Shown here piece after piece: positions 42,146 to 50,700 of a DNA stretch of 64,000 bases. The notes beneath the pieces are model-generated. The model had not been told where the DNA came from and did not search any database. It worked only from the letters and a program-made list of their open reading frames with translations. The translations under genes were made by a program, and so were the position numbers. Location: NCBI RefSeq assembly GCF_004801295.1, contig NZ_SSOC01000002.1, forward strand, positions 558,001 through 622,000, written 5' to 3'. This DNA comes from Pseudothauera nasutitermitis (GTDB taxonomy: Bacteria > Pseudomonadota > Gammaproteobacteria > Burkholderiales > Rhodocyclaceae). How positions within the stretch are numbered: the stretch's first letter is position 1; the number at the start of each line of letters is the position of its first letter.

Positions 42146-43090
42146 TCAGCCGCGCAGCGCGGCGCGCAAGGCGGCGGCGACGGCGCGCACGGTTTCATTC
42201 GCTTCCGGAAACGTTTTTCCCAGCGGCAGAAAGCCATGCACCATGCCGGCCACCGGCAGGTGCGCCACCTCCACCCCTTCCGCCCGCGCGCGCTCGGCGA
42301 AGGCCAGGCAGTCGTCGCCGAGCGGGTCGTATTCCGCGGTCACCAGCAGCATCGGCGGCAGGCCGGCAAGCGACTCGGCGCGCATCGGCGAAGCGCGCCA
42401 GTCCTCGGTGTTGCCGTCGGGCAGGTAGCGCTCGAAAAACCAGTCCAGCATCGTGCGGTCGAGGAAGTAGCCCTCCGCGTAGCGCCCGCGCGACGGCCGC
42501 GCACTGACGATCTCGGTGCTCGGATACACCAGCAGCAGAAAGCGCGGCAGCGCCCTGCCCGCCTCGCGGCGTGCCAGCGCGGCGACGATGGACAGATTGC
42601 CGCCCGCGCTGTCGCCGCCCAGCGCGATGCGGGCCGCGTCGATGCCCAGCAAGGCGGCATTGTCCTCCGCCCAGTCCAGCGCCAGCCGGGCATCATTCAC
42701 CGCTGCCGGAAACGGATGCTCCGGCGCCAGCCGGTAATCCACCGACAGCACCGCGCAGGCGGACAGATTCGCCAGTTCGCGGCACAGCACGTCGTAGCTG
42801 TTCACATCCCCCACGCACCAGCCGCCGCCGTGGAAATACAGCAGCAGCGGCAGCATCTCGTCGGCCTGTGCGGAGAGCGGGCGGTACAGGCGCCCGAGCA
42901 GCGCGCTGCCGTCCGCGCGCGCCATCGGCACCTCGGTCACCGAAGCCACCGGCGGCGCTTCCGGGCGGAACACGAACAACAGCTTCTCGAAGGAATGCCG
43001 CGCCTGCGCCACCGACAGTTCATGGAAACGCGGCGCACCGGCACGGTAGGCCATGTCGAGCAAGGCACGGGCCTGGGGAGTAAGAGGCAT
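42146..43090 (-). CDS. Alpha/beta hydrolase, HSL/acetyl esterase family
   Basis: A 314-aa esterase of the hormone-sensitive lipase group. The oxyanion motif is YFHGGGWCVGD (around residue 82), the nucleophile is in ALGGDSAGGNLS (around 155), the acid is in TAEYDPLGDD, and the catalytic His is in GMVHGFLPL. It hydrolyses short-chain acyl esters; the physiological substrate is unknown. The start at ATG 43090 is favoured; the frame extends to 43306 but that part is basic, low-complexity and overlaps the divergent PPK2 region. Confidence 0.9.
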   Translation of the reverse strand: MPLTPQARALLDMAYRAGAPRFHELSVAQARHSFEKLLFVFRPEAPPVASVTEVPMARADGSALLGRLYRPLSAQADEMLPLLLYFHGGGWCVGDVNSYDVLCRELANLSACAVLSVDYRLAPEHPFPAAVNDARLALDWAEDNAALLGIDAARIALGGDSAGGNLSIVAALARREAGRALPRFLLLVYPSTEIVSARPSRGRYAEGYFLDRTMLDWFFERYLPDGNTEDWRASPMRAESLAGLPPMLLVTAEYDPLGDDCLAFAERARAEGVEVAHLPVAGMVHGFLPLGKTFPEANETVRAVAAALRAALRG

Positions 43091-43251
43091 GGCGATCGGG
43101 GAAAAAGCAGGAAAAACCGAGCGCCGGATTCTAGCCGGTTTGGCGGGCAACGCCAGAAGGCACACGACACACCGACACACAGGATTCGCGCCGGTGCCAT
43201 GTTCAGCGCTTAGAATGGTCGTTTCGCATAGCCAGCACAGGAGCCGCCCCG

Positions 43252-44436
43252 ATGCCCGCCGAGCCGAAGAAGACCCCCCCCGCCCGCAGCACCTCCCGCC
43301 GCGCACCGCGCCGCAGCACCAACGGGCAGGCCGACGCAGTCCGCCCGGCGCGCAACGGCGACATCGCGCCGGCCGACGCCGCCGGCGGCATCGCCGGCTT
43401 CGAGATCGACCAGGCCGTGCAGGCCGCGCGCGAATCCAAGCAGGTCGCGGTGAAGGACATCATCGACAAGGTCGCCAAGGAGGATCTCGGCGCGCTCGCG
43501 CAGACGCTGGAAACCATCCTCGCCGGCGTCTCGCCGGACGACGCCGAGGTGCTGCGCAAGACGCTCGGCAAGAGCGAACCGCCCCCGCCGGCGCGCCCGG
43601 CGGTGCCGCCGGACGAGCAACTCGCCGACGACTGGCGGGTAGGCGGCTATCCCTACAAGAACCTGATGTCGCGCAAGAACTACGAGAAGCAGAAATACCA
43701 CCTGCAGGTGGAACTGCTGAAGCTGCAGGCCTGGGTGAAGGAAACCGGGCAGAAGGTGGTGATCGTCTTCGAAGGGCGCGACGCCGCCGGCAAGGGCGGT
43801 ACCATCAAACGCTTCATGGAACACCTCAACCCGCGCGGCGCGCAGGTGGTGGCGCTGGAAAAACCCAGCGAAACCGAGCGCGGCCAGTGGTACTTCCAAC
43901 GCTACATCCAACACCTGCCCAGCGCCGGCGAGATCATCCTGTTCGACCGTTCCTGGTACAACCGCTCTGGCGTCGAGCGCGTCATGGGCTTCTGCAGCAA
44001 CGACGAATACAACGAATTCATGCGCCAGGTGCCCGAATTCGAGCGCAATCTGGTGCGCAGCGGCATCCATCTGATCAAGTTCTGGTTCTCGGTGAGCCGC
44101 GAGGAACAGCGCCGCCGCTTCAAGGAACGCGAAAAGCACCCGCTCAAGCAGTGGAAGCTGTCGCCCATCGACCTGGCCTCGCTGGACAAGTGGGACGACT
44201 ACACCAAGGCCAAGGAAGCGATGTTCTTCTACACCGACACCGCCGACGCGCCGTGGACCGTGGTCAAATCCGACTGCAAGAAGCGCGCGCGCCTCAACGC
44301 CCTGCGCTACGTGCTGCACAAGCTGCCCTACGCCAACAAGAGCATCGACGCCATCGGCCCGCTCGACCCGCTGCTGGTCGGCCGCGCCAACGTGGTGTAC
44401 GAACGCGGCGAAAACCAGGCCGCCCCGCTACTCTGA
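43252..44436 (+). CDS. ppk2: Polyphosphate kinase 2
   Basis: A 394-aa PPK2-family enzyme, which transfers phosphate between polyphosphate and nucleotides. Walker A is VFEGRDAAGKGGTIKRFMEH (around residue 178), Walker B/lid elements are ILFDRSWYNRSGVERVMGF and SVSREEQRRRFKERE, and the LSPIDLASLDKWDDYTKAKE block completes the core. About 115 extra N-terminal residues are Ala/Pro-rich with an acidic helical part (DIIDKVAKEDLGALAQTLET), longer than class I PPK2 of ~300 aa. It is divergent from the esterase and 26 bp upstream of the PLP-enzyme gene. Confidence 0.92.
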   Translation: MPAEPKKTPPARSTSRRAPRRSTNGQADAVRPARNGDIAPADAAGGIAGFEIDQAVQAARESKQVAVKDIIDKVAKEDLGALAQTLETILAGVSPDDAEVLRKTLGKSEPPPPARPAVPPDEQLADDWRVGGYPYKNLMSRKNYEKQKYHLQVELLKLQAWVKETGQKVVIVFEGRDAAGKGGTIKRFMEHLNPRGAQVVALEKPSETERGQWYFQRYIQHLPSAGEIILFDRSWYNRSGVERVMGFCSNDEYNEFMRQVPEFERNLVRSGIHLIKFWFSVSREEQRRRFKEREKHPLKQWKLSPIDLASLDKWDDYTKAKEAMFFYTDTADAPWTVVKSDCKKRARLNALRYVLHKLPYANKSIDAIGPLDPLLVGRANVVYERGENQAAPLL

Positions 44437-44462
44437 AAAACAAGCAACCACCCCCGACCCTC

Positions 44463-45602
44463 ATGTCCGACGCCAAGCACGCCCCCGACACCCTCGCCGC
44501 CCAGGGCCTGGGCTGGATCGCCCCCATCCACCGCGATCTGGCCCCGCCCATCCACCCCTCCAGCACCTTCGAACGCGGCGCCGACGGCAGCTTCCCCGGC
44601 GGCCGCGTCTACGCGCGCGACCAGAGCCCGGCCTACGACCAGGCCGAAGCCCTGCTCGCCGCGCTGGAAGGCGCCCACCAGGCCCTGCTCTTCCCCTCCG
44701 GCATGGCGGCCGCCACCACGCTGCTGCAGGCCCTGGAACCGGGTTCCCGCGTGCTCGCCCCGCGCGCCATGTACTGGGCGCTGCGCAACTGGATGCAGGA
44801 ACTGGCCGCGCGCGGCCAGATCGCCCTGGATTTCTACGACAACGCCGACACCGCCGCGCTGCGCGCACGCATCGCCACCCAGCCGCCCCGCCTGCTGTGG
44901 GTGGAAACCCCGGCCAACCCCACCTGGGAAATCACCGATCTCACCGCCGCCTGCGCGGCCGCACGCGCGCATGGCAGCCTGGTGGCGGTGGATTCCACCG
45001 TGCCCACCCCGGTGCTCACCCGCCCGCTCGAACTCGGCGCCGACTTCGTCATGCATTCGGCCACCAAGTACCTCAACGGCCATTCCGACGTGGTCGCCGG
45101 CGCGCTGGCCTGCCGTGCCGATTCACCGGTCTGGACGCGCGTACGGCAGAACCGCGCGCTGGGCGGCGCCATCCTCGGCCCCTTCGAAGCCTGGCTGCTG
45201 CTGCGCGGCATGCGCACCCTGGCGCTGCGCGTGCGCCACGCCAGCGCCTCCGCGCTCGCCATCGCACGCACCTTCGAACGCGACCCGCGCCTCGCCGCCG
45301 TGCTCTACCCCGGCCTGCCCGGCCACCCCGGCCACGCCACCGCCGCCGCGCAGATGCAGGGCGGCTTCGGCGCCATGCTGTCGATCCGCGTCGCCGCCGG
45401 CGAACAAGCCGCCCTCGCCGCCACCGGCCGCCTGCAGGTCTTCAAGCGCGCCACCTCGCTGGGCTCGGTGGAAAGCCTCGCCGAACACCGCTTCAGCGTG
45501 GAAGGCCCCGGCTCGCAATGCCCGCCGGACCTGATCCGGCTGTCGGTGGGCATCGAAGCGGTGGAGGATCTCCTTGCGGATCTGGATCAGGCGCTGGGGT
45601 GA
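44463..45602 (+). CDS. Cystathionine beta-lyase / trans-sulfuration family PLP enzyme
   Basis: A 379-aa member of the Cys/Met metabolism PLP family. The phosphate-binding LFPSGMAAATTL, WVETPANPTWEI, and the cofactor Lys in VMHSATKYLNGHSDVVAGAL are clear, and the C-terminal Arg region FKRATSLGSVESLAEHRFS is typical. These enzymes are hard to separate by eye; length and the SGMAAA motif favour cystathionine beta-lyase (MetC, cystathionine to homocysteine) over gamma-synthase. It closely follows ppk2, with no clear ribosome site. GC content is very high, like its neighbours. Confidence 0.88.
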   Translation: MSDAKHAPDTLAAQGLGWIAPIHRDLAPPIHPSSTFERGADGSFPGGRVYARDQSPAYDQAEALLAALEGAHQALLFPSGMAAATTLLQALEPGSRVLAPRAMYWALRNWMQELAARGQIALDFYDNADTAALRARIATQPPRLLWVETPANPTWEITDLTAACAAARAHGSLVAVDSTVPTPVLTRPLELGADFVMHSATKYLNGHSDVVAGALACRADSPVWTRVRQNRALGGAILGPFEAWLLLRGMRTLALRVRHASASALAIARTFERDPRLAAVLYPGLPGHPGHATAAAQMQGGFGAMLSIRVAAGEQAALAATGRLQVFKRATSLGSVESLAEHRFSVEGPGSQCPPDLIRLSVGIEAVEDLLADLDQALG

Positions 45603-45692
45603 TTCAGCAGTCTCAGCCTATCTGAGGCACATCAGTTTGCGAAGCTGTACAGATCAGTCCACCCGCAACGAACTTCCGTAGTCTTGCTCCGC

Positions 45693-46251
45693 TCACGCCT
45701 CTGGGACGTTGTGGCCGGCGTCTCGCACGGCCTTCGCCCAGCGGCGAATCGTTGCGCGCAGTGCTCGCTGCTCCTTGTCGTCTACGGGCATGGCCGGCAC
45801 CAGCTCCAATACCTGCGCTGGGGTGACGTAGCCGTGCTCAAACAGCGCCATGCAGAACTCGCGGCTTGCTGCGTCCGGCCGCGGCCTTCGCGAGAAAGAG
45901 GTCGAGCACGCCCAGGCAATAGCCCACCCGGTCGTTGGTGTTGCCGTTTTGAACCCGATGCACGCGTTGCATCCAGTCCTTTGGCAACGTGGCGGTATCC
46001 GGGCCCACCCCCTGGGCGTAGTAGCCATAGCTCTGGTGAAACTGCGAGCCTTCTCCGATGGCGCCGTCGATCCTGTCGGCCAGTTCGGGAGCCTGGAGCG
46101 GGTAGATGTCAGCCTCCATGGACACCGTGAACACCGCTTCCGGGCTGGGCACGGAGCCGAGCATCGACTGGCTTCCGACGATCACGAATTCGCACTGGTC
46201 CGTGATGTCGCCGCTGGCTCGGATGATATGTTCGAGTTCTTCTCGCATCAT
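45693..46251 (-). pseudogene. DUF6036-type nucleotidyltransferase, 2-nt frameshift
   Basis: From ATG 46251 the protein reads EELEHIIRASGDITDQCEFV, IVGSQSMLGSVPSPEAVFTV, SMEADIYPL and GVLDLFLAKAAAGRSK, a nucleotidyltransferase fold with the GS...(x)D/E metal pattern. Near 45863 the frame breaks; the next frame gives REFCMALFEHGYVTPAQVLE and runs to 45693. Restoring two bases would produce a continuous ~185-aa protein with the expected SKDREF motif, so this is a 2-nt deletion or sequencing error. Its start overlaps the stop of the HTH gene, as in toxin-antitoxin-like pairs. Confidence 0.75.
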
Positions 46252-46949
46252 GGGGTTTTCTGGAACTCTTCCCCGTCCTGCGGCGTGCTTGGCGTGCCGC
46301 CGATCACAATCCCTTTCTTGAGATCGCCCACTTGCTGCAGGATGTGCTGGCGCGCCTCTTCCGGAAGGATGGTAACGAGCGGCGAGGCCTGCCGTAGTTG
46401 CTGGGCATGTCGGGTGCGGCCGAGCGCTTTGCGCCAGGAACCCGCCCCCAAGATGCTCTCCCACTCGCGCCATAAGCTTGCAGAGCGCAGGTCGCCGGTG
46501 GCGAGCCAGCGCCTGACGGTGTCCTGGGCCTGTTGCACCAAGGCCGGGTCGGCCTTGGCCAGCCGCACAGCCTCCTCGTGGAGAGCCAGACTTTGCAGGT
46601 CTTGCAGCCGGTGCCTCGTGTCATCCGCTGAAACACGCACCTGCACGACCGGCGCCGCACGCCGCGATCGCGCCGCGGCAGAATCGGCCGGTGGCGGCTG
46701 AATGGTATCTCCGGCCAGCAGGGCCAACTCTCCACTGACGCCAAGGACGGACATTACGCGCAGGTAGGTACCGATAGCGGGCGCCGGATCGCCAGCTTCG
46801 ACTGCCCGCAGGGTGTTGCGTGTGATGCCGGCGCGTGCGGCCATCTCGACCGTGCCAACCCCCTGCGCCTTCCGCAGGCGCTTGAGGCGGTCGCCCAGTT
46901 GCAGCAACAACTGTCGTTCCAGGATGGGGCTGATTTCCGAAGCGCTCAT
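46248..46949 (-). CDS. XRE-type HTH protein, partner of the nucleotidyltransferase
   Basis: A 233-aa protein: residues 15-75 are a Cro/CI-type helix-turn-helix (LGDRLKRLRKAQGVGTVEMA, ARAGITRNTLRAVEAGDP). The C-terminal 130 residues are helical and charged (HRLQDLQSLALHEEAVRLAK, VRRWLATGDLRSASLWREWE) and resemble the extension seen in HTH partners of nucleotidyltransferases. It likely represses its own promoter through the palindrome overlapping its start. An antitoxin-like role is inferred from gene order only. Confidence 0.85.
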   Translation of the reverse strand: MSASEISPILERQLLLQLGDRLKRLRKAQGVGTVEMAARAGITRNTLRAVEAGDPAPAIGTYLRVMSVLGVSGELALLAGDTIQPPPADSAAARSRRAAPVVQVRVSADDTRHRLQDLQSLALHEEAVRLAKADPALVQQAQDTVRRWLATGDLRSASLWREWESILGAGSWRKALGRTRHAQQLRQASPLVTILPEEARQHILQQVGDLKKGIVIGGTPSTPQDGEEFQKTP

Positions 46950-46970
46950 TTGGTCAAAATTTTAACCAAA
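46949..46970. promoter_or_regulatory. Palindromic operator overlapping the HTH gene start
   Basis: TTTGGTCAAAA joined to TTTTAACCAAA forms a 22-bp palindrome with 10 of 11 pairs, directly before and overlapping the ATG at 46949. On the minus strand it includes a good -10 (TAAAAT, 46964-46959) with a -35 TTGATC (46988-46983) 18 bp away. The transcript would start about 3 nt before the ATG, giving an almost leaderless, autorepressed mRNA. Confidence 0.55.
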
Positions 46971-47112
46971 ATACATCTATATGATCAATATAATGACCAA
47001 ATCGTCAAGTCAACACAAGGCAACGCTGGGGCACCTGCGAGCAAAGAGGGCACTCAGTCCGATCACCACTGCCTGCAGTTGCATCCACGATCTGTTCGCT
47101 GCGACTGAACGT

Positions 47113-47770
47113 GCCGCCCAGGTTGAGCAGGTTGTCCGCGTCGATGGCGAGCACGCTGCGTCCGGCGATGGTGCCGCTGTTGGTGAGGTCGCCGGTGAGC
47201 TCGATGCGCACTTCGTTGCCGGCCAGCAGGCCGGTGGTCGGCTGCAGGTCGTCGGGGCGCACCTGCACATAGACCTGCGGCACCAGGGCCTGGACGGTGC
47301 TGCCGTCGGGCAGCGTGACGCTGCGCTCGACCAGCCAGACGATGTCGCTGGTGAGCTGGGCGATCTGCTCGGCCGAGAGGGCCACGCCGGGCACCAGCTG
47401 CAGCTCGCCGGCCACGGTCACGCCCGCGTTCATCAGCGCCTGGTACTGCGCTTCGTCGTCGGCGTGGCCGTCGAGAAAGCGCCGGCCGGTGAGCTGGGCG
47501 ACCTGTTCGCGCACCAAGCGCTGTTCGTAGAAGCCGTCGCCCAGGCGCTTTTGCGTCATGGCCGGATCGAGCCCGAGCGCGTCGAGCATGTAGGCGCTGG
47601 AGAGCCATTGCGCTTCGTTGGCGAAGCGCGGGTCGGTTTCGATGAAGTGCCCCGCCTGCGGATCGGGGTTGGCCTGGAACAGCGCGTTCAGTTCGATGCG
47701 CAACTGCTCCACCGGCAGGGTGGCCACGCCGGTGGCCGGCGCCGACGGGGCGGAGACTGCATCCGGGACG
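47113..47770 (-). pseudogene. Displaced cdiA fragment (post-YP/FHA-2 segment, no toxin)
   Basis: About 219 codons match cdiA of this locus nearly exactly: from the segment DAVSAPSAPATGVATLPVEQ to SVLAIDADNL, equivalent to cdiA DNA around 54683-55332. It includes the HFIETDPRFAN and GLDPAMTQKRLGDGFYEQRL motifs that follow the YP domain. It has no start of its own, no export signal and no toxin; upstream it is fused to an unrelated ~35-codon stretch (47771-47870), and past 47113 it enters unrelated sequence and stops at 47005. It is a third, degenerate unit in the tandem array. Confidence 0.85.
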
Positions 47771-47878
47771 AACAGGTTCTTGCAGAAGGCGCCGGCACCA
47801 ATGCCAAAGAAGGCAGATTTATTCTGTGGCCCAGAGAAGGAAATCACACTGCCCCCTTTGCCTCCCTTTTGTGTTTTT

Positions 47879-48286
47879 CTATGATTTAGACATAGAAAAC
47901 AACTCATTAAGAAACGCATTCACTGCATCACGGTCATCGGATGTTTGGGCAGCCTTTTCCAGAACAGCCTGAAGATGGTAGACAAGCAAATCCACATCAG
48001 CTCTTCGCTTCGGCAATAACTCTTTAAGCACAGAGATAAACAACTTGATCGACATGAAAGAAGCAAATACTTCGTATGGTTTTTCACTGGCAAACGGTAT
48101 TTTCTGAAGATAATACCGCGCCAGTCGAATTTGATCCACCCGCTTCCATGATCTGACTCTCAACAACTGGAAAACATCCCCATACTCAGGATTACTTAAT
48201 GGATATGTAGCGATAAGCCATGAAGCTGCCTGATCTGACTCCATTGCTCTCAAACCAAGACTGATTGCTTGCAGCTTGCTATCCAT
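47879..48286 (-). CDS. Orphan immunity protein (CdiI-like) for the second toxin module
   Basis: A 135-aa, probably all-helical protein of no family I recognise. It starts 8 nt after the stop of the orphan CdiA-CT and has much lower GC than its surroundings, both typical of CdiI immunity genes. Conserved-looking parts are SLGLRAMESDQAASWLIATY and QIRLARYYLQKIPFASEKPY. The function is inferred from position: it should bind and block the toxin tip encoded at 48295. Adjacent downstream DNA is the toxinless cdiA fragment. Confidence 0.7.
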   Translation of the reverse strand: MDSKLQAISLGLRAMESDQAASWLIATYPLSNPEYGDVFQLLRVRSWKRVDQIRLARYYLQKIPFASEKPYEVFASFMSIKLFISVLKELLPKRRADVDLLVYHLQAVLEKAAQTSDDRDAVNAFLNELFSMSKS

Positions 48287-48294
48287 ACCCTACC

Positions 48295-50700
48295 TCAATG
48301 TGAATTGAAAAGATCAACTGGCAGCCCGGCGTTATTTTTCAAAGATGCCGGCGGCTCATAATGCCCAGAATTGTTAGTCCAATTGATGATCGTGCCGCGA
48401 TTTGGGCCAGTATTGTTACTGAATCGAATTGACCCCGCATAACTAACATCTGCACCACCACTCAACCCTAAGTGAGTCGAGAACTCAGGATTCGAGTTGG
48501 GTCGTGACACACGAATCGTTCCATTTGGCATCGTAACAAAATCATAAGCCCCTGACGGAGTAATTCGATTGCCTGACGGGCTTTGAAGCCAGTAACGACC
48601 ACTATCGTCTTGCACCAATGTTCGAACTGGGCGTTGCGAAAAAACTGCATCTCCAGGACGTAGATTTTGTAGAGTGCCATTCTTCGTGAGATTGGATACT
48701 CCCTTGCTTGTTGCACTGCTCTCCGCCCCCGTTTTCCCGCTGGTCACTTTACCAACGGCCCCTGATGCTTTCAATCCGCCCAGCGCCAGCACAGCATCAC
48801 TGAAGGTCTTGCTATGTTCCTCCGAGGTCCATTCGCTGAACGGAATGACGTCGCGCGAATTACGCCATGTCTGATCGTAGGACTTGAGCGCATCTGTTAG
48901 ATTGAGCGAGATGCTGAGCGCCTCATAACGCTCCTCCGGAGTCAAATTCCGCTTTTCTTCGAAGTAAATCTGTTCCAGCTCTCTCGCCCGCGCCGCAAGT
49001 TCTGCCATGTCCTGTTCGATTTCCAAACGGGCCGCGCGGCAGGCTTCCGCTGTATCGCAGCTTTCATGGGCACGATCCCTTTCTTGGCTACGTTGGGAGT
49101 ACTCTTCTTCGATCTGCCGCCGGCACGCACTATCGCCACTGGCGCATTCCTGCTTCTTGCGCGCCTCTTTTTCCAGTATCTCTGAATGCTTGAGATAGTT
49201 GTTCGCCACCTCGTTGAGCGCTGCCCCAGCGCCGGCCGTGCCCCCCACGGCTGCGCCTGCGGCAGTACTGGCAATCGCCGTGATGACCGTGTTCAGGTCC
49301 GCGTCGATGCCCGCCTTGTTCAGCGCATCAGCCACCGCCGGTGCAGTGAGCGTTCCCGCTGCCGCCCCCAGGGCGCCGTCGATACCACCCGTGAGTCCGC
49401 CAACCACCGTATGGGCGGCCAGCCGCAGCGTGCCCTGGCTGCCCCACTGGTCTTCCAGTTCATCGGCGCGGGCGTGCAGTTCCGCGCTGCGCGCAGGGTC
49501 GGTTTCCCGGTCGGCTTGATCGCGTAGTGCCGTGGCTTCCTTGAGCCGGGCTTCGGCATAGTCGCCGATGGCCTTGCTGGCCAACTGCCCGAACACTTGC
49601 GTGATCTGCACCTGCGCATCAATTTCCTTCTGCACCTTGTCCGCATCGAAGATCGGAGCGATGCCGGTGGGCGCATCGCCCGTGCGCACATCGGTGTCCC
49701 CGGCGATGCCGCTGATGCCGGCGGTGGTCACGCTTTCCGCTTCGCCGCTGTCCTCGCCGTAACCCGCGCTGGTGCCCTGGGGCTTGAGCTTGCCGTCGGT
49801 ACTGATGCCCGTGCCGATATTCACGCTCACGGCTTCGGCTTCGTATTCGGCGTGGTTCTTCAGGTCTACCAGGGCCAGTTCGCCACCAGTCTGGAAGTGG
49901 TTCTTCCCATCATCAACGGCTTGCTGGGTGCTGGCGATGGCGCCGCCAATGAGGGTGGTGTCGCCGCCGACGGTGACCTGGAAGCCCCCGTCGCCCGCCT
50001 CGATGCCGCTGCGCTCGGTGACGCTCGCGTAGTCGCTTTCCACCTTGCTCTTGCCGGCGCTGATATTGCCGCCGATGCCAGCCAGGCTCGGTACGCCGCC
50101 GGTGATCGGGATGCTGATGCTGAAGCCGCTGTTCTTCTGCTTGCTGTCGTAGGTGCTGACGTCCTGCAGGCTTTCCACATGCAGGTTGCCGCCCACCTCG
50201 GCGATCACCCGCTCGCCCTCGACCCGCGCACCGGCCAGGGTGGTGTCGCCCCCGCTGCTGAGTTGGACGGTGTCGCCGGCCTGGACCAAGGTGTTGGACC
50301 AGGCCAGGTCGTCGCCGCTGGCCTTGCCCTTGCCCTGGCTCGCGGCGGCGGTGATGGCCAGGCCCCCGGTGCCGATCGAGAAACCGATGCTGGCACTGCT
50401 CGATTTGTTCTTGCTGCGCAGTTCGGCGGTGTTGCGCGCGGCCAGCAGTTCGATGGCGTCGTCCGCGGCCAGGAGGACGTCGCCCCCGGCGCCGACTTGG
50501 CTGCCCTGGATGGTGAGATCGCTGTCTGCCCCGGCGCCGCGGGCGGTGATGGTGCCGCTGTTGGTGAGGTCGCCGGTGAGCTCGATGCGCACTTCGTTGC
50601 CGGCCAGCAGGCCGGTGGTCGGCTGCAGGTCGTCGGGGCGCACCTGCGCCAGCACATCAAATGCTAATGCCTTGTATGCGTTTGTGGTATATCGGTCCAC
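48295..50700 (-). CDS. Orphan CdiA C-terminal module (FHA-2 part, pretoxin and SGHY-type toxin tip)
   Basis: An 801-codon frame. After about 18 codons that overlap the cdiI end, it matches cdiA at LQPTTGLLAGNEVRIELTG, then jumps directly to the ARGAGADSDLTIQGSQV region and follows cdiA closely to FDADKVQKEIDAQVQITQ. It then diverges through a pretoxin region (ALNEVANNYLKHSE) to a distinct tip containing RYWLQSPSGNRITPSGAYDF, HLGLSGGADVSYAG and INWTNNSGHYEPPA. No signal peptide or TPS domain exists, so it cannot be exported unless recombined into cdiA. The tip family is uncertain; the SGHY motif recurs in several polymorphic toxins. Confidence 0.8.
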   Translation of the reverse strand: MDRYTTNAYKALAFDVLAQVRPDDLQPTTGLLAGNEVRIELTGDLTNSGTITARGAGADSDLTIQGSQVGAGGDVLLAADDAIELLAARNTAELRSKNKSSSASIGFSIGTGGLAITAAASQGKGKASGDDLAWSNTLVQAGDTVQLSSGGDTTLAGARVEGERVIAEVGGNLHVESLQDVSTYDSKQKNSGFSISIPITGGVPSLAGIGGNISAGKSKVESDYASVTERSGIEAGDGGFQVTVGGDTTLIGGAIASTQQAVDDGKNHFQTGGELALVDLKNHAEYEAEAVSVNIGTGISTDGKLKPQGTSAGYGEDSGEAESVTTAGISGIAGDTDVRTGDAPTGIAPIFDADKVQKEIDAQVQITQVFGQLASKAIGDYAEARLKEATALRDQADRETDPARSAELHARADELEDQWGSQGTLRLAAHTVVGGLTGGIDGALGAAAGTLTAPAVADALNKAGIDADLNTVITAIASTAAGAAVGGTAGAGAALNEVANNYLKHSEILEKEARKKQECASGDSACRRQIEEEYSQRSQERDRAHESCDTAEACRAARLEIEQDMAELAARARELEQIYFEEKRNLTPEERYEALSISLNLTDALKSYDQTWRNSRDVIPFSEWTSEEHSKTFSDAVLALGGLKASGAVGKVTSGKTGAESSATSKGVSNLTKNGTLQNLRPGDAVFSQRPVRTLVQDDSGRYWLQSPSGNRITPSGAYDFVTMPNGTIRVSRPNSNPEFSTHLGLSGGADVSYAGSIRFSNNTGPNRGTIINWTNNSGHYEPPASLKNNAGLPVDLFNSH
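49590..50554. repeat. Copy 2 of a ~0.96-kb near-identical repeat (orphan CdiA-CT)
   Basis: This segment of the orphan module is nearly identical in DNA and protein to cdiA 52250-53225, covering FHA-2 sequence from the ARGAG(A/E)DSDLTIQ motif to the QKEIDAQVQITQ motif. The two copies are in the same orientation about 2.66 kb apart and flank the cdiA toxin tip and cdiI. Confidence 0.85.

Noticed and set aside
46981-47889. A 302-codon plus-strand frame near the end of the CDI array
   Set aside because: It is the antisense of the displaced cdiA fragment; the minus strand gives exact cdiA homology.
47005-47919. Displaced cdiA fragment as an independent functional gene
   Set aside because: No export signal, no toxin tip, no own ribosome site, and both ends are unrelated junk; annotated as a pseudogene.
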